This document shows positions 1 to 8,623 of a stretch of DNA of 64,000 nucleotides, piece after piece. The number at the start of each line of letters is the position of its first letter. Position 1 is the first letter of the stretch. The notes under the pieces were generated by a model. It was given only the letters and a program-made list of their open reading frames with translations. It searched no databases and was not told the DNA's origin. The position numbers and the translations under genes are program-made. Where the stretch lies: positions 124,001-188,000 of the forward strand of contig NZ_FPAC01000006.1 in the NCBI RefSeq assembly GCF_900116105.1. Direction: 5' to 3'. The stretch is from Paenibacillus sp. 453mf (GTDB lineage Bacteria; Bacillota; Bacilli; Paenibacillales; Paenibacillaceae).

Positions 1-450
1 TATTCATTAAACTATTCAGTTTTGATGAATCTAAATTTCTTACGGTCAACAGAAGAGTTAACATAATAAATTACTAGTAAACTCAAAAGTGAACTGTTTA
101 CAAAAAAGGAGACTAGGAGGGGGATTGGGGGGAATAAACACAGTTATAAGATTTATCAACGAAGAGAAAATTCAATAGATAAGATATAATTCTGAAGAAA
201 CATCTACTTTTATAAGAACATATGTGCTAAAATAAGTACGCCAAACCCAGATTTTGCGCACTTTCAAACTAAAACGATTTTTAGTTAGGAAGAAAGGTAG
301 TTTCACATAAAAGAAAGTCGTTTTATTCCAGTATTTTTAAGATTAATAGAATAAATTAATAGACAAGAATAAGGTGTTCGAATTTTTCGAGATTACACGA
401 TAAAATTTAATGGCCGATAAATAAGGATGGATGCATTTGGAGGTAGAGTG
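1..450. other. Intergenic region, left end of window
   Basis: No convincing gene. An imperfect inverted repeat pairs the AAAACGA stretch near 272 with TCGTTTT near 316, but it lacks a clean T-run. The tract near 105-135 is rich in AGGAGG-like runs without a usable start codon. The part just before 451 holds AT-rich promoter-like sequence. The window may cut an upstream unit. Confidence 0.4.
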
Positions 451-903
451 ATGGTTTTTGTGAAAAAGGTAATTGATGAAGCGTTAGATGACGACATTCA
501 TTTGATCGACCCGAATCTTGGAAAGTATAGGTTAGAACTTCAACCTATCTTAGAGACATCATTTACAAAGAAATGCTGTATTGTTTTGCTGGATAAAAAG
601 ATTTACTATAAATCGTTTCCTATACCGTTTACAGGCAGTAGGAAGGCTATTATTATCGAGGATGATGAACAAAAGCTTAGACAATTGATTCGTGATGAGT
701 TTCCTGATCATGATTATGAGATAGAGTTTAGTAAACCAAGATATAAGGTATACCCAGAGTGTTTAGTTCATAGTATAGACGTCTTATCTGCAAATGAAAT
801 TAAATTTATGACTGAAAAACAGCTCGATCTTTGGCAACCTGTTATAGAAATAGCTGTATCAAAGTTCCGAGATTCCCTTAAGGGTAAGAAGAGAAAGAAA
901 TAG
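451..903 (+). CDS. Hypothetical 150-residue protein
   Basis: I do not recognise the family. The upstream in-frame ATG at 427 has no ribosome binding site, whereas ATG 451 follows GGAGG by 7 nt, so 451 is chosen. The product is soluble, mixed charged, with a very basic tail (GKKRKK) and no membrane segment or signal peptide. It is followed after 76 nt by a small HTH gene on the same strand and then by a recombinase, so the three may form one unit. Composition resembles the plasmid genes around it. Confidence 0.6.
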   Translation: MVFVKKVIDEALDDDIHLIDPNLGKYRLELQPILETSFTKKCCIVLLDKKIYYKSFPIPFTGSRKAIIIEDDEQKLRQLIRDEFPDHDYEIEFSKPRYKVYPECLVHSIDVLSANEIKFMTEKQLDLWQPVIEIAVSKFRDSLKGKKRKK

Positions 904-979
904 ACTTGTATATTAAGAAGATTACATATTAGTCCTTTAAAGAGGGAATAAATTCTTAAAGAGGTGAATTTAGATTTTG

Positions 980-1582
980 ATGGATAATAGTAAGGTATAC
1001 GACAAGCAACATAGGTATCTTGGGAAAGGTATAAAGAAGCCCCGATTTCGTACTCCTACCAAAAATACTGTTAAAAATCGTATTCTCATGGCACTGCTCT
1101 ATGGTACAAATACTAAAATTTCGGAGCTTGCTGAGGCAATAGGTGTTTCGAAGCGTACTGCACATTCTTGGGTGTATGAAAGAAATCCTGGCGAAGCCAA
1201 TAGAAAGAAAATATCTGAATTTTTTGGTTTACCAGAAGATGTTTTGTTCTTTGAACACTGCGAGGAAATGCAGATTAAAATACCTTTTGAGACCAAACTA
1301 CATCAAGGTTTCTTAGGTGATAAAATATTGAATGTAATACTGGCAGGTTTAATGGTAGTCCATAATATCAACCACCGAGATTTAGCTGAGTATTTAGGGT
1401 ACAGTAGACCTCTTTTCCGTACTCACATTCATGAAGGAAGGATTCCACCAATCGAGATCATAGATAAGGTTTGTAAGTTTTTTAAGCTTCCGCCGCATAT
1501 TATATACAATCCAGATTTGTTCTTGGAAACGAGATTTACGGCTAAGGAATTCCGTCCTTACTACTCTAAATCTAAACAATAA
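980..1582 (+). CDS. Protein with two XRE-like helix-turn-helix domains
   Basis: The roughly 200-residue product has two HTH-like segments. The first, about residues 34-78, contains KISELAEAIGVSKRTAHSWV, and the second, about 118-165, contains NHRDLAEYLGYSRPLFRTHI. Each is followed by a helix ending in a [EK]FF[GK]LP motif typical of XRE proteins, so an internal duplication of one DNA-binding unit is likely. GAGGTGA lies 12 nt before ATG 980; an adjacent in-frame TTG at 977 is an alternative start. It sits between an unknown gene and a tyrosine recombinase, so it may regulate the recombinase or its own promoter. This is inference from motifs and position. Confidence 0.7.
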   Translation: MDNSKVYDKQHRYLGKGIKKPRFRTPTKNTVKNRILMALLYGTNTKISELAEAIGVSKRTAHSWVYERNPGEANRKKISEFFGLPEDVLFFEHCEEMQIKIPFETKLHQGFLGDKILNVILAGLMVVHNINHRDLAEYLGYSRPLFRTHIHEGRIPPIEIIDKVCKFFKLPPHIIYNPDLFLETRFTAKEFRPYYSKSKQ

Positions 1583-1647
1583 GATATAAGAATTTACTAA
1601 CCGTAGCATGTAATAATTTCGAAAGGAAAATAGGGGGAGGTGAGGCG

Positions 1648-2574
1648 TTGGACTCGTCACGTAAATATGAATTGGAAGATGTATATGATGAACAAATTCG
1701 TGCTTTTTCTATATGGATGAAGCAATCGGGTTATACAGACGCGACACAGCGTGAATATATGAGGGAAGTTTATTCTTACTTTGATTCATTAAATGGAACT
1801 ATCCTCGAAAAAGCAGGTAAGATCGATATAATAAACTTTCTTGTGAGTAAGCAAGAGTCTACAAGCGACCGAACCCGAAATCGATCACTTTCGGCAATTA
1901 GATCGTTCTACGTAGCGATGATAGACTTTGAGATGGCTTCTAGGAATCCTGCAATGGAAGTAAAAAAATCAAAGACTGAAAGGAACAAGAAGCCAGTTTA
2001 CTTAGAGGAAGAAGAGTTAGTCGAAAGTCTTCAGTTTATAAAAGGCAGGTATCGCAATCGAAACATAGCCATATTCCTTCTCATGGGATACTGCGGCCTT
2101 CGCGTGGGAGAAGTTCATCGATTAAACCTTAAGGACTTTAAGCGTTCGAAGGCGACAATTGAGGTCTTTGGTAAGGGCCGTAAATGGAATGAGATACCTG
2201 TGCCTGAACTGCTAGTTGAATATCTAAGTAAGGTTGAGGAAGAACGGATTACACCATACAGCAAGAAGGAAGAAGCCTTTTTTGTCTCACAAAAGGGAAG
2301 GCGGTTATCGATCCGTCAGATTCAGAAGATCGCAAACCTAATGTTTACAGAATTTAAGAGCCAAAACCCAAAATTATCGGACATGAAGTTATCCTGCCAT
2401 AAACTTCGGCACTCTTTCGCGACAATGCTCCTCAAAAACGGAGTAGATATTCGCGTCGTAAAGGAACTACTTGGACACTCCTCGATAGAAACGACAATGA
2501 TCTATACACATGTAAACGATGAACAAAAGAAAAAGGCAATGGCTACTGTGAGCATTCCGCTTCATTCCCTATGA
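1648..2574 (+). CDS. Tyrosine recombinase, XerC/XerD type
   Basis: This 308-residue protein has the length and layout of Xer recombinases: an N-terminal SAM-like core-binding domain (about 15-100) and a catalytic domain (about 115-300). All catalytic residues are present: Arg152 in GLRVGEVHRL, a lysine in the beta-hairpin FGKGRKW, HKLRH (251-255), His277 in LLGHSS and the nucleophile Tyr286 in TMIYTHV. The start is TTG 1648 after GGGGAGGTGAGG. On a plasmid such an enzyme usually resolves multimers. A dif-like inverted repeat lies 60 nt after the stop codon. Alternative role: integrase of a mobile unit. Confidence 0.92.
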   Translation: MDSSRKYELEDVYDEQIRAFSIWMKQSGYTDATQREYMREVYSYFDSLNGTILEKAGKIDIINFLVSKQESTSDRTRNRSLSAIRSFYVAMIDFEMASRNPAMEVKKSKTERNKKPVYLEEEELVESLQFIKGRYRNRNIAIFLLMGYCGLRVGEVHRLNLKDFKRSKATIEVFGKGRKWNEIPVPELLVEYLSKVEEERITPYSKKEEAFFVSQKGRRLSIRQIQKIANLMFTEFKSQNPKLSDMKLSCHKLRHSFATMLLKNGVDIRVVKELLGHSSIETTMIYTHVNDEQKKKAMATVSIPLHSL

Positions 2575-2635
2575 AATGTACTGTAACGAGGCGCTGCTGA
2601 TAAATGTATAGCGAAGTTTAGATTATTTGATCATG

Positions 2636-2664
2636 GATGCATGATCAATAGTGTATCATGCATC
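2636..2664. repeat. Dif-like inverted repeat, candidate recombination site
   Basis: Two 11-bp arms, GATGCATGATC and TATCATGCATC, face each other across a 7-bp centre (AATAGTG), with 10 of 11 positions matching. No T-run follows, so it is not a normal terminator. Its size and its position directly behind the tyrosine recombinase gene fit a Xer-type core site. Recombination at it is inferred. Confidence 0.5.
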
Positions 2665-2689
2665 AATATAAAAATTCCGATTAGGTATA

Positions 2690-2786
2690 TTGACTTAGGA
2701 TAAAAGTAGGTATATGATCATTTTAATTGAATATTCTATCGAGGAAGTACCTCGCGCTTACATTGGTAAGTGTGGGGTACTTTTTT
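2690..2786 (+). promoter_or_regulatory. Attenuator leader A before the WxL operon
   Basis: A -35 TTGACT (2690-2695) and -10 TATGAT (2713-2718) are spaced by 17 nt. Six nt later comes the conserved box AATTGAATAT (2725-2734). The small hairpin P1 is CGAGG-AAGTA-CCTCG (2740-2754). An intrinsic terminator pairs 2747-2761 with 2766-2780 over 15 bp including G-U pairs, followed by T6. P1 and terminator share bases, so they exclude each other. The gene starts 95 nt downstream. Confidence 0.85.
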
Positions 2787-2881
2787 GTTTTCTGATAAGG
2801 AAATATAAGCATGGCCCAACAATTTTAATGATTTCTTGAGCAAAATTTGGAAAGTCTATCAAAACAAATGAGGAGATCAGA

Positions 2882-3961
2882 ATGATGAAGTTAAAGACTA
2901 TTCGTATTCAAGTTCTATGTATGCTGTTATTCACTTTATTTGCTAATACTGCTTCTGCTACAGACTTTAAAGTATCAATGATAATAGCTGACAAGAATAC
3001 AGAAACCTTAGCTGGTGGTTTTCACACAAAAATCACTCCAGGTTCGAAGCATACTTATACAGTCACAGTCACAAATCATAGCAAGGAAAATGAATCAGTA
3101 TTTTATTTGTATCCTGCTGATGTTGTTCCAAAACTAAATGGTGGTAAAAATTTTAGAGATTATGGAGAGACAGTATCGGGTCCAGCTAAATGGATTAAGA
3201 CAAAGCCAGAAAAGATAATTCTTCAGCCATTAGAAGCTAAGAATTTCTCATTCAACATTGAGTATCCTAAAGATTTGAGTTACGGCCAATATATTTCTTA
3301 CATAGCATTACAAGAATATAAAGAACCTGAAGTAGTAAAAAGTAAATCTCAAGAAGTAACCTTCCAAACTGATGCTTTAACTAAAATCGGAATTCAGATT
3401 ATTGGCGATTATAACTCAGATCAAGCGAATTCAAAATTCTCGTTCTCTGATTTTGAATATGAGTATTTAAGCAATGGTTTGTTAAGTGTATCACCACATG
3501 TTGAAAATGGTGGAAACATTCTTGGAAAGCCAGATATTGAAATGAAGTTAATTGATCTCGATACGAATCAAAATATTTATGAGAGTTCATTAAGTATGGA
3601 TTCCGTATATGCTAACACGGAGGCAAAAACTGATTTTATCTTAAAAGACACTTTCCTTGAGCAAGGGAATTATAAAGCTGTATTAGTAGGAGAATGGGAA
3701 GATCAAAGGTTCTCAAGGGAATTTGAATTCACCTTAAACCAAGAAGAGGTCACCACATCTCAAAGAACACTTGCGGACAATAATATTATTAAGATAGTCA
3801 CACAGAAAAATGATACTCAGGTAATATTATTGACTGCAATTTTAGGTTTTATTGTTATGTTACTTCTTATCATTCTTCTATTTAAGAAGTCAAAAAGAAA
3901 ATCTGAGAGGGGTGATGAGTATGTAACTTCTAAAGAGACTCTAGAGGCGACTAAAAACTAA
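2882..3961 (+). CDS. DUF916 family WxL-interacting protein
   Basis: The 359-residue protein has a signal peptide (residues 1-27, cleavage near ASA-TD), an Ig-like extracellular region, one transmembrane helix (about 312-335, ILLTAILGFIVMLLLIILLF) and a short basic cytoplasmic tail. The region around residues 30-140, with PGSKHTYTVTVTN and YGQYISYIALQ, matches the DUF916 peptidoglycan-binding family that pairs with WxL proteins in Gram-positive bacteria. The next gene encodes that WxL partner 8 nt downstream, so they form an operon with the 50-residue membrane peptide after it. The role is surface display or adhesion at the cell wall. Expression runs through leader A. Confidence 0.85.
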   Translation: MMKLKTIRIQVLCMLLFTLFANTASATDFKVSMIIADKNTETLAGGFHTKITPGSKHTYTVTVTNHSKENESVFYLYPADVVPKLNGGKNFRDYGETVSGPAKWIKTKPEKIILQPLEAKNFSFNIEYPKDLSYGQYISYIALQEYKEPEVVKSKSQEVTFQTDALTKIGIQIIGDYNSDQANSKFSFSDFEYEYLSNGLLSVSPHVENGGNILGKPDIEMKLIDLDTNQNIYESSLSMDSVYANTEAKTDFILKDTFLEQGNYKAVLVGEWEDQRFSREFEFTLNQEEVTTSQRTLADNNIIKIVTQKNDTQVILLTAILGFIVMLLLIILLFKKSKRKSERGDEYVTSKETLEATKN

Positions 3962-3975
3962 AGGAGAGAATGAAA

Positions 3976-4626
3976 ATGTCAAAAACAAAGAAGTTTGGAG
4001 CATCATTACTCGGTCTGGCACTATTAGTGTCTGTTCCTTTATCTGCAGCAGCAGAGGAAGTTGGTCAATCGACTGAAAGCCAATTTAGCTTAGTAGGGGG
4101 ACAACTCACATTTTCAGCGGATCCAATCATTTTCGCACCTAAGGTAATCAACAGTAATGAATGGAAAGGTGCAACGGTATCAAGTAAAATTTATCTTACT
4201 GATGACACGGGTCGAGGAGACGGATGGACACTTACGTTATCTGCAGAAGATTTTTACAGTCAGCCACTTACCGACCCTTCTTCAGGGGGCAATGGTACAT
4301 ATGTCTTGTCCTATCCAGCGTCTAGTGTTGAAGTAAGATCTGGAGAAGTCCTTGTGAGTATTGGGCAGGAAGTGGATCCTACACACGGACCGTTGTCTAG
4401 TTCCTTCCATTTGTCATCGACTCCACAAACTATTTTCAGTGCTCACCCTGGATTTGGTATGGGTGATTATGAAGTGATTCCAACATTTTGGATAAATACT
4501 CCGAAGACTGTAACCGTTAGTCAGCTTAACGGTGAAGGATCCTCTTACCAAGTTGGGGATACAATTGGTGCTGTGGCAACTACATACACTAGCAAGTTAA
4601 CTTATACTCTGGCGAATGGAATTTAA
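3976..4626 (+). CDS. WxL domain surface protein
   Basis: A secreted protein of about 216 residues with a signal peptide (hydrophobic core LLGLALLVSVPLSA, cleavage near AAA-EE). The first WxL-type motif is present as GDGWTLTLSA. The C-terminal motif is degenerate: SKLTYTLANG has Tyr where most family members carry Trp. WxL domains bind peptidoglycan non-covalently, so this is probably a wall-attached protein working with the DUF916 partner just upstream. Unlike many relatives it has no extra adhesion module, so it is nearly a bare WxL domain. ATG 3976 has better spacing to AAGGAG than ATG 3970. Confidence 0.8.
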   Translation: MSKTKKFGASLLGLALLVSVPLSAAAEEVGQSTESQFSLVGGQLTFSADPIIFAPKVINSNEWKGATVSSKIYLTDDTGRGDGWTLTLSAEDFYSQPLTDPSSGGNGTYVLSYPASSVEVRSGEVLVSIGQEVDPTHGPLSSSFHLSSTPQTIFSAHPGFGMGDYEVIPTFWINTPKTVTVSQLNGEGSSYQVGDTIGAVATTYTSKLTYTLANGI

Positions 4627-4629
4627 TTA

Positions 4630-4782
4630 ATGTTAGCTGGTAGCCTGATTTTTATTATAGCGTGCCTTATAGCCGTTGTTCTAAGCAAATTTTCCGCCTA
4701 TTTCAAAGATGACGGCTTTGTTGTCTTGTCTCAGATGACGATAATGGCTGGACTGGTTGCTAGTCTAATGATAATCTCCTAA
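4630..4782 (+). CDS. 50-residue membrane peptide in the WxL operon
   Basis: A short ORF starting 3 nt after the WxL gene stop. It encodes two hydrophobic helices (residues 2-18 and about 33-49) joined by a polar turn KFSAYFKDDG. There is no separate ribosome binding site, so translation is probably coupled to the WxL gene. A strong terminator follows at 4794, which makes it the last gene of the unit. The family is not recognised; a small membrane partner for the surface complex is a guess. Confidence 0.6.
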   Translation: MLAGSLIFIIACLIAVVLSKFSAYFKDDGFVVLSQMTIMAGLVASLMIIS

Positions 4783-4793
4783 ACTATTAGCAA

Positions 4794-4827
4794 AAGATGC
4801 CTATTTCAGTGAGGCATCTTTTTTTAT
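4794..4827 (+). terminator. Terminator of the WxL operon
   Basis: A perfect 9-bp stem AAGATGCCT/AGGCATCTT with a 9-nt loop is followed by a T-run. It lies 12 nt after the stop of the membrane peptide gene. Confidence 0.85.
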
Positions 4828-4897
4828 CTCTTTCCGATCGTATGCCTGAAAGCTCAGTCACAGGACCATTGTTCAAGAGCAGTAAGTGGAATAAGTA

Positions 4898-4998
4898 TTG
4901 ACCTATAGTGCTAGTATATATATACTAAACAATAATTAAATACTTTTGTAGGGAAGCACCCTTTTGGCGATAAAGCCATATTGGGTGCTTCCCTTTTT
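4898..4998 (+). promoter_or_regulatory. Attenuator leader B before the aminopropyltransferase-like operon
   Basis: The -35 TTGACC (4898-4903) and -10 TATACT (4921-4926) have a 17-nt spacer. Seven nt later comes AATTAAATAC (4934-4943). P1 is GGG-AAGCA-CCC (4951-4961), wholly inside the 5' arm of an 11-bp terminator (4951-4961 with 4983-4993) that also holds an inner TGGC/GCCA stem and ends in T5. The first gene starts at 5031. Confidence 0.85.
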
Positions 4999-5030
4999 CT
5001 GTTTAACAGGGATTTTAAGGAGGCAAAGTT

Positions 5031-5225
5031 TTGAATCTATTCCGGAAGCAACGGTTAGGAATTCAAGTCGGATTACTGAATCATCAACACTTATCTATAT
5101 TTGAGAAATTATGGTCTAAGTTATGGCATTTCCAAATGAACACTTTTTTGAATGAAGAACATCGATGTAGCAATTACAAGCAGACGGATTCAAATTGCTG
5201 TCTTAGAGAGGGGGAGCGGAGATGA
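5031..5225 (+). CDS. 64-residue leader-gene protein coupled to the next gene
   Basis: TTG 5031 follows AAGGAGG by 7 nt, and the stop overlaps the ATG of the next gene (ATGA), so translation is coupled. The basic, Cys-containing peptide has no recognised family. It may be a small protein or serve mainly to bring ribosomes to the downstream start. It is the first gene behind attenuator leader B. Confidence 0.6.
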   Translation: MNLFRKQRLGIQVGLLNHQHLSIFEKLWSKLWHFQMNTFLNEEHRCSNYKQTDSNCCLREGERR

Positions 5226-6637
5226 TTTTATATTATACACTCGCATTTGTGACCAGTTTTATTTACATGGGATTTGAGATCGCAGCTGTAAGAGTTCTTA
5301 CTCCTTATTTTGGGAGTACTATGTTTACTTGGGGGGCCATTATTAGCACATTTCTTACCGGATCTACAATAGGGTACTGGTTTGGAGGAAAACATGCTGA
5401 TAGATCTAATTCTCAGGTTATGGTCATTCTGTACCTTTCAATCGCGATGATTACTGTCGCAGCTGTTCCTATGGTGTCTCCAGTATTGAACTCACTTAAT
5501 GAATTGCCTAATAATATTGGAGTGCTACTAGGTTGTTTGCTCCTTTTTCTTGTACCGAACGTTGCTTTGAGTGCTATCGTCCCTGCGATTACAAAGGAAG
5601 GGCTTAGCCTTTCGTTCAGTGGGGCTCAGATTGGTAAGTTCCATACGATATCCGCAGTAGGGAGTATCGCAGGTACTATACTCGTAACATTCTGGCTGTT
5701 GCCTGCGGCCTCGTTGGAGGTCATATTTGCCTCATTTACTGGTGGGCTTGTTATAGCTTTAATCCTTTATATAGGTTTGAAATTCAGAAGAAAAATGGTG
5801 TTTGTGTTACCTAGCTTTGCGTTTTGTCTTCTTCCCTTTCTTCAATTCGCAGAGAGTCATATTAATGCACCAGGTACACGATTAATCGCTGAAGAATCGA
5901 GTGCGTACCATAATGTATATATTGTTGAAAGCGAAGAAAGGAATGGTATTCCTGGGGAGTACCGCTACATGCAATTTGGTCCGAAGGGCTATCAAGGGGG
6001 CATTAATCTAGATAATCCAGATGAGGTATTATTCAAATATGCTCGTCACTTCCAAGAGGTTGGAGACAATTTAATTACAGATATGGAGCGAGTTTTTATC
6101 GTTGGTCACGGTGTAGGGACGACGGCTCGCCATTACGAGAAACTTGGCAAGGATGTGATTACAGCAGAGATCGACCCTGTTGTTGTTGATATGAGTAAGA
6201 AATACTTCTTGTACGAAGGAGATTCTGTTGAAGTTGGAGATGGTAGAAAGCTCCTGTCCAAACAGCTCGATCACTCCATTGATTATCTCGTGCTTGATGC
6301 ATACAGCAACGATGTCGTGCCTTTCCATCTAACTACTAGGGAATTCTTTGACATCACAAGGCAAAAACTCAGTCATAATGGAGTGCTGGCTATGAATGTG
6401 ATTGGGAAATTACGTGGAGATGAAGTCCTTGAAGCAATTCATTCCACGATCGCAAACCAATTTCCTTTCGTACGTGTGTACGCAAGCGCTGAAGATCAGG
6501 ACAAGTTGCAAAACATCACAATACTCGCCAGCCATTCACTCATTGAACAGAAAGAATACAGCGAATATTTTGAGGTGAAACTAAATCCTGGAGAAATTAT
6601 AACGGATTCAAGCACGAAGTTTAGCAGGTTGAATTAA
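5222..6637 (+). CDS. Membrane-bound spermidine synthase-like protein
   Basis: The 471-residue protein has about six hydrophobic helices in the first 210 residues, then a Rossmann methyltransferase-like domain (about 225-440) of the spermidine synthase family. Typical elements are YRYMQFGPKGYQGG, VFIVGHGVGTTARHYEK (binding loop), VITAEIDPVVVDMSKKYF and DYLVLDAYSND, which holds the acidic residue position used in catalysis by aminopropyltransferases. Fusions of this type are known as membrane spermidine synthase-like proteins; substrate is unproven for most. It is translationally coupled to the 64-residue ORF and controlled by leader B. Confidence 0.85.
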   Translation: MILYYTLAFVTSFIYMGFEIAAVRVLTPYFGSTMFTWGAIISTFLTGSTIGYWFGGKHADRSNSQVMVILYLSIAMITVAAVPMVSPVLNSLNELPNNIGVLLGCLLLFLVPNVALSAIVPAITKEGLSLSFSGAQIGKFHTISAVGSIAGTILVTFWLLPAASLEVIFASFTGGLVIALILYIGLKFRRKMVFVLPSFAFCLLPFLQFAESHINAPGTRLIAEESSAYHNVYIVESEERNGIPGEYRYMQFGPKGYQGGINLDNPDEVLFKYARHFQEVGDNLITDMERVFIVGHGVGTTARHYEKLGKDVITAEIDPVVVDMSKKYFLYEGDSVEVGDGRKLLSKQLDHSIDYLVLDAYSNDVVPFHLTTREFFDITRQKLSHNGVLAMNVIGKLRGDEVLEAIHSTIANQFPFVRVYASAEDQDKLQNITILASHSLIEQKEYSEYFEVKLNPGEIITDSSTKFSRLN

Positions 6638-7085
6638 TTATTGTCAGCTGTATAGTCAAGAAATAGAATTCTGTTAAGCTGCCGGCGAGTACAAAACGAT
6701 GTGAAATACTTTTTTGGTTACCTTAAATGGGTGGGGTCGAGCAAGAACGTGTCGATGATTAATCCTGCTTCTTTATTAAAGTAGACTTTCACTATCTATG
6801 CGAAGGATCGAAAGTCTGCTATAATTGATGTATACCTTTACTTTACTGTTGACCTTTTTTATAGTGGTGGCACGCGCCATACCACTTATTCTTATGAATT
6901 CAAATGCGCCCATGGGTGATTACTATGTCTAATGACATTTTATCCTTTGGTGCGCTTTTTAATGTCTAAATTACGCTTGACCAAAGCTGCTGATTCTAAA
7001 ATCGCCAATGCGAGAATCAGAGGTTTTTGTCAGGCGTTATTTTTTTGCCTGAACAACCCAAATTTTTTATCAGGAGGAAAGTGTG
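6638..7085 (+). promoter_or_regulatory. Long leader with three successive hairpins
   Basis: A TATAAT lies at 6820-6825. Three stem-loops follow. The first pairs GTGGT/ACCAC (6864-6885) with an inner GGC/GCC. The second pairs CTGATTCT with AGAATCAG (about 6989-7020) and is followed by GGTTTTT. The third pairs TCAGGC with GCCTGA around a T-rich loop (about 7030-7052). A GCGCC/GGTGCGC pairing with TTTTT ends near 6960. The tandem arrangement resembles a multi-state attenuator, but it lacks the AAGYA hairpin of the main leader family. Confidence 0.55.
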
Positions 7086-7331
7086 ATGATCATTGAAATG
7101 GAAAAAGAAATTACTGTGGAGTATGGTGGTATCACTAAATTCGACATGGAGGACTGTCATGCTCATTACTTCATCAATGAAGGGGAAGATGGGCAAAAGT
7201 CTGAGTTCAAAGTAGTTAAGGAAACTGGCATTGTAGAGAAGAGACCGCTCGGATCCGAGGATTGGGGTCTAACTTTCTTAGAATTTTATGACTTTAAGGC
7301 CGACCGCGAATCGTCCACAGAGTGGGTTTAA
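7086..7331 (+). CDS. Hypothetical 81-residue acidic protein
   Basis: ATG 7086 lies 8 nt after AGGAGG; an in-frame GTG directly before it is an alternative. The product is acidic and soluble, with no membrane segment and no motif I recognise. It is followed after about 30 nt by another hypothetical gene in the same direction, so the two probably share the long hairpin leader upstream. Confidence 0.65.
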   Translation: MIIEMEKEITVEYGGITKFDMEDCHAHYFINEGEDGQKSEFKVVKETGIVEKRPLGSEDWGLTFLEFYDFKADRESSTEWV

Positions 7332-7362
7332 TCAACGATAAACAACGAATGGAGAAATGCTT

Positions 7363-7944
7363 GTGAAAATCATTGAAATTGGTTACTTTTATAATTACTC
7401 AAATCCTATTGGAGACAGATGGGAAATTCGCCAAATAACTGAGGACCGACTTGCCTCTATTCAGAAGCTTGCTGCTGAAGGCAAGAATTACAAAGGTCTT
7501 CAAATCATAAAGGATTATGGTGAACAAGATACAACTTGGCTAGAAACGTGGGAAAAGATAGGTTCGCGTAATCGTTACATTCGGGCAGCAAGAGACCCGT
7601 TTTTCGATAAGAGGATGCTCACGGAATGTAAAACGTTGGATTATCTGATCCAAATGTTAGAGCATGGGAACTTCTGTGTCGGGCAAGGGTTTTACTATAA
7701 AGATCTTTGCTTCATCAACTGCGTAGGCGGAGGAGACGAGTGGAGAGCTATTCGTCGCGACAAGGCGTTTGAAACCATTTCATGCGGCGCGATTATTAGA
7801 AGGTACGGCAGAGAATATTTTAAGCGGAAGGTGACTACGTACTTGTCTGCACCAGATGAACTTGGTAATATGGAGTTTTTGGAGAGTAATATCAGTAATC
7901 AGTTATTTAGCATGGGAGAATTTGTAGAAGAACAAGTAACATGA
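7363..7944 (+). CDS. Hypothetical 193-residue protein
   Basis: GTG 7363 is preferred because GGAGAA lies 8 nt upstream; ATG 7357 is too close to it. The protein is soluble with a Cys/Gly-rich centre (CVGQGFYYKDLCFINCVGGGDEW) and many aromatic residues. No family is recognised. It forms a pair with the gene ending at 7331. The following 170 nt hold the next leader. Confidence 0.65.
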   Translation: MKIIEIGYFYNYSNPIGDRWEIRQITEDRLASIQKLAAEGKNYKGLQIIKDYGEQDTTWLETWEKIGSRNRYIRAARDPFFDKRMLTECKTLDYLIQMLEHGNFCVGQGFYYKDLCFINCVGGGDEWRAIRRDKAFETISCGAIIRRYGREYFKRKVTTYLSAPDELGNMEFLESNISNQLFSMGEFVEEQVT

Positions 7945-7986
7945 TTTCAATTACTATATACTTCTGAAATGCTTTATTTTGAAGGA

Positions 7987-8090
7987 TTGAAAATATCAAA
8001 CTGCTTATTCTTATGTGAATTAATAATTTGAATTTAGTAACGGAAATACCGGTCAAGAGATGAACTCAGTAAGAGTTCATCTCTTTTATT
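7987..8090 (+). promoter_or_regulatory. Variant attenuator leader D
   Basis: Candidate -35 TTGAAA (7987-7992) and -10 TATGTG (8012-8017), 7 nt, then AATTTGAATTT (8025-8035). P1 is CGG-AAATA-CCG (8041-8051), a loop variant. The 13-bp terminator AAGAGATGAACTC/GAGTTCATCTCTT (8055-8085) with TTTATTT lies just behind P1 and does not share bases with it, so this member is either degenerate or differently regulated. Confidence 0.5.
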
Positions 8091-8114
8091 TAAATTACTA
8101 GGAGGTAAAAATTC

Positions 8115-8567
8115 ATGACATTTGGTAATAACAAAGTGAAAATATCAGCCGTCACGTTGGAGTCTTACAAGGATGCCCTCAACGATTTAAATCCAGATAC
8201 GGACTACCTATTCGTCGATACGATCCCTGAAGGGATAGAAGGAAAGAAATTCATTTATCGGCAGCAAATATTCACTGTTACTGGAGTGGACCTAGAGAGC
8301 AACGAAGAACCGTTGCTAGCTGCGATGTTACAGGGATTCGAAGATTATGAGAAAGATGTGGAATGTGGAAAACTGGAAAAAGGATATTACACATCAGATG
8401 GAACTCCGATAGACAATTTCCCAACAAATTTTATTAACCATACAGGTTGGAAATTCAACGCTTGTGAACGCTATGCGAAAAACGTTCCGGGTCTTGAAGA
8501 AGGTGCATTGATCGGTTTTTATTGGATTCCGCTCTCCGGTATCATGGATGAGCTCTATTCTCCTTAA
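8115..8567 (+). CDS. Hypothetical 150-residue protein
   Basis: ATG 8115 follows AGGAGG. The acidic soluble product has no recognised family. Notable are the even spacing of Gly and aromatic residues and a C-terminal segment GALIGFYWIPLSGIMDELY. It is a single gene behind leader D; 56 nt later a GNAT gene begins. Confidence 0.65.
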   Translation: MTFGNNKVKISAVTLESYKDALNDLNPDTDYLFVDTIPEGIEGKKFIYRQQIFTVTGVDLESNEEPLLAAMLQGFEDYEKDVECGKLEKGYYTSDGTPIDNFPTNFINHTGWKFNACERYAKNVPGLEEGALIGFYWIPLSGIMDELYSP

Positions 8568-8623
8568 AAGTCCCGCACTATAACCCCAGATAGTATATAG
8601 ATCATAGGAGGGGCAGGAAGATA

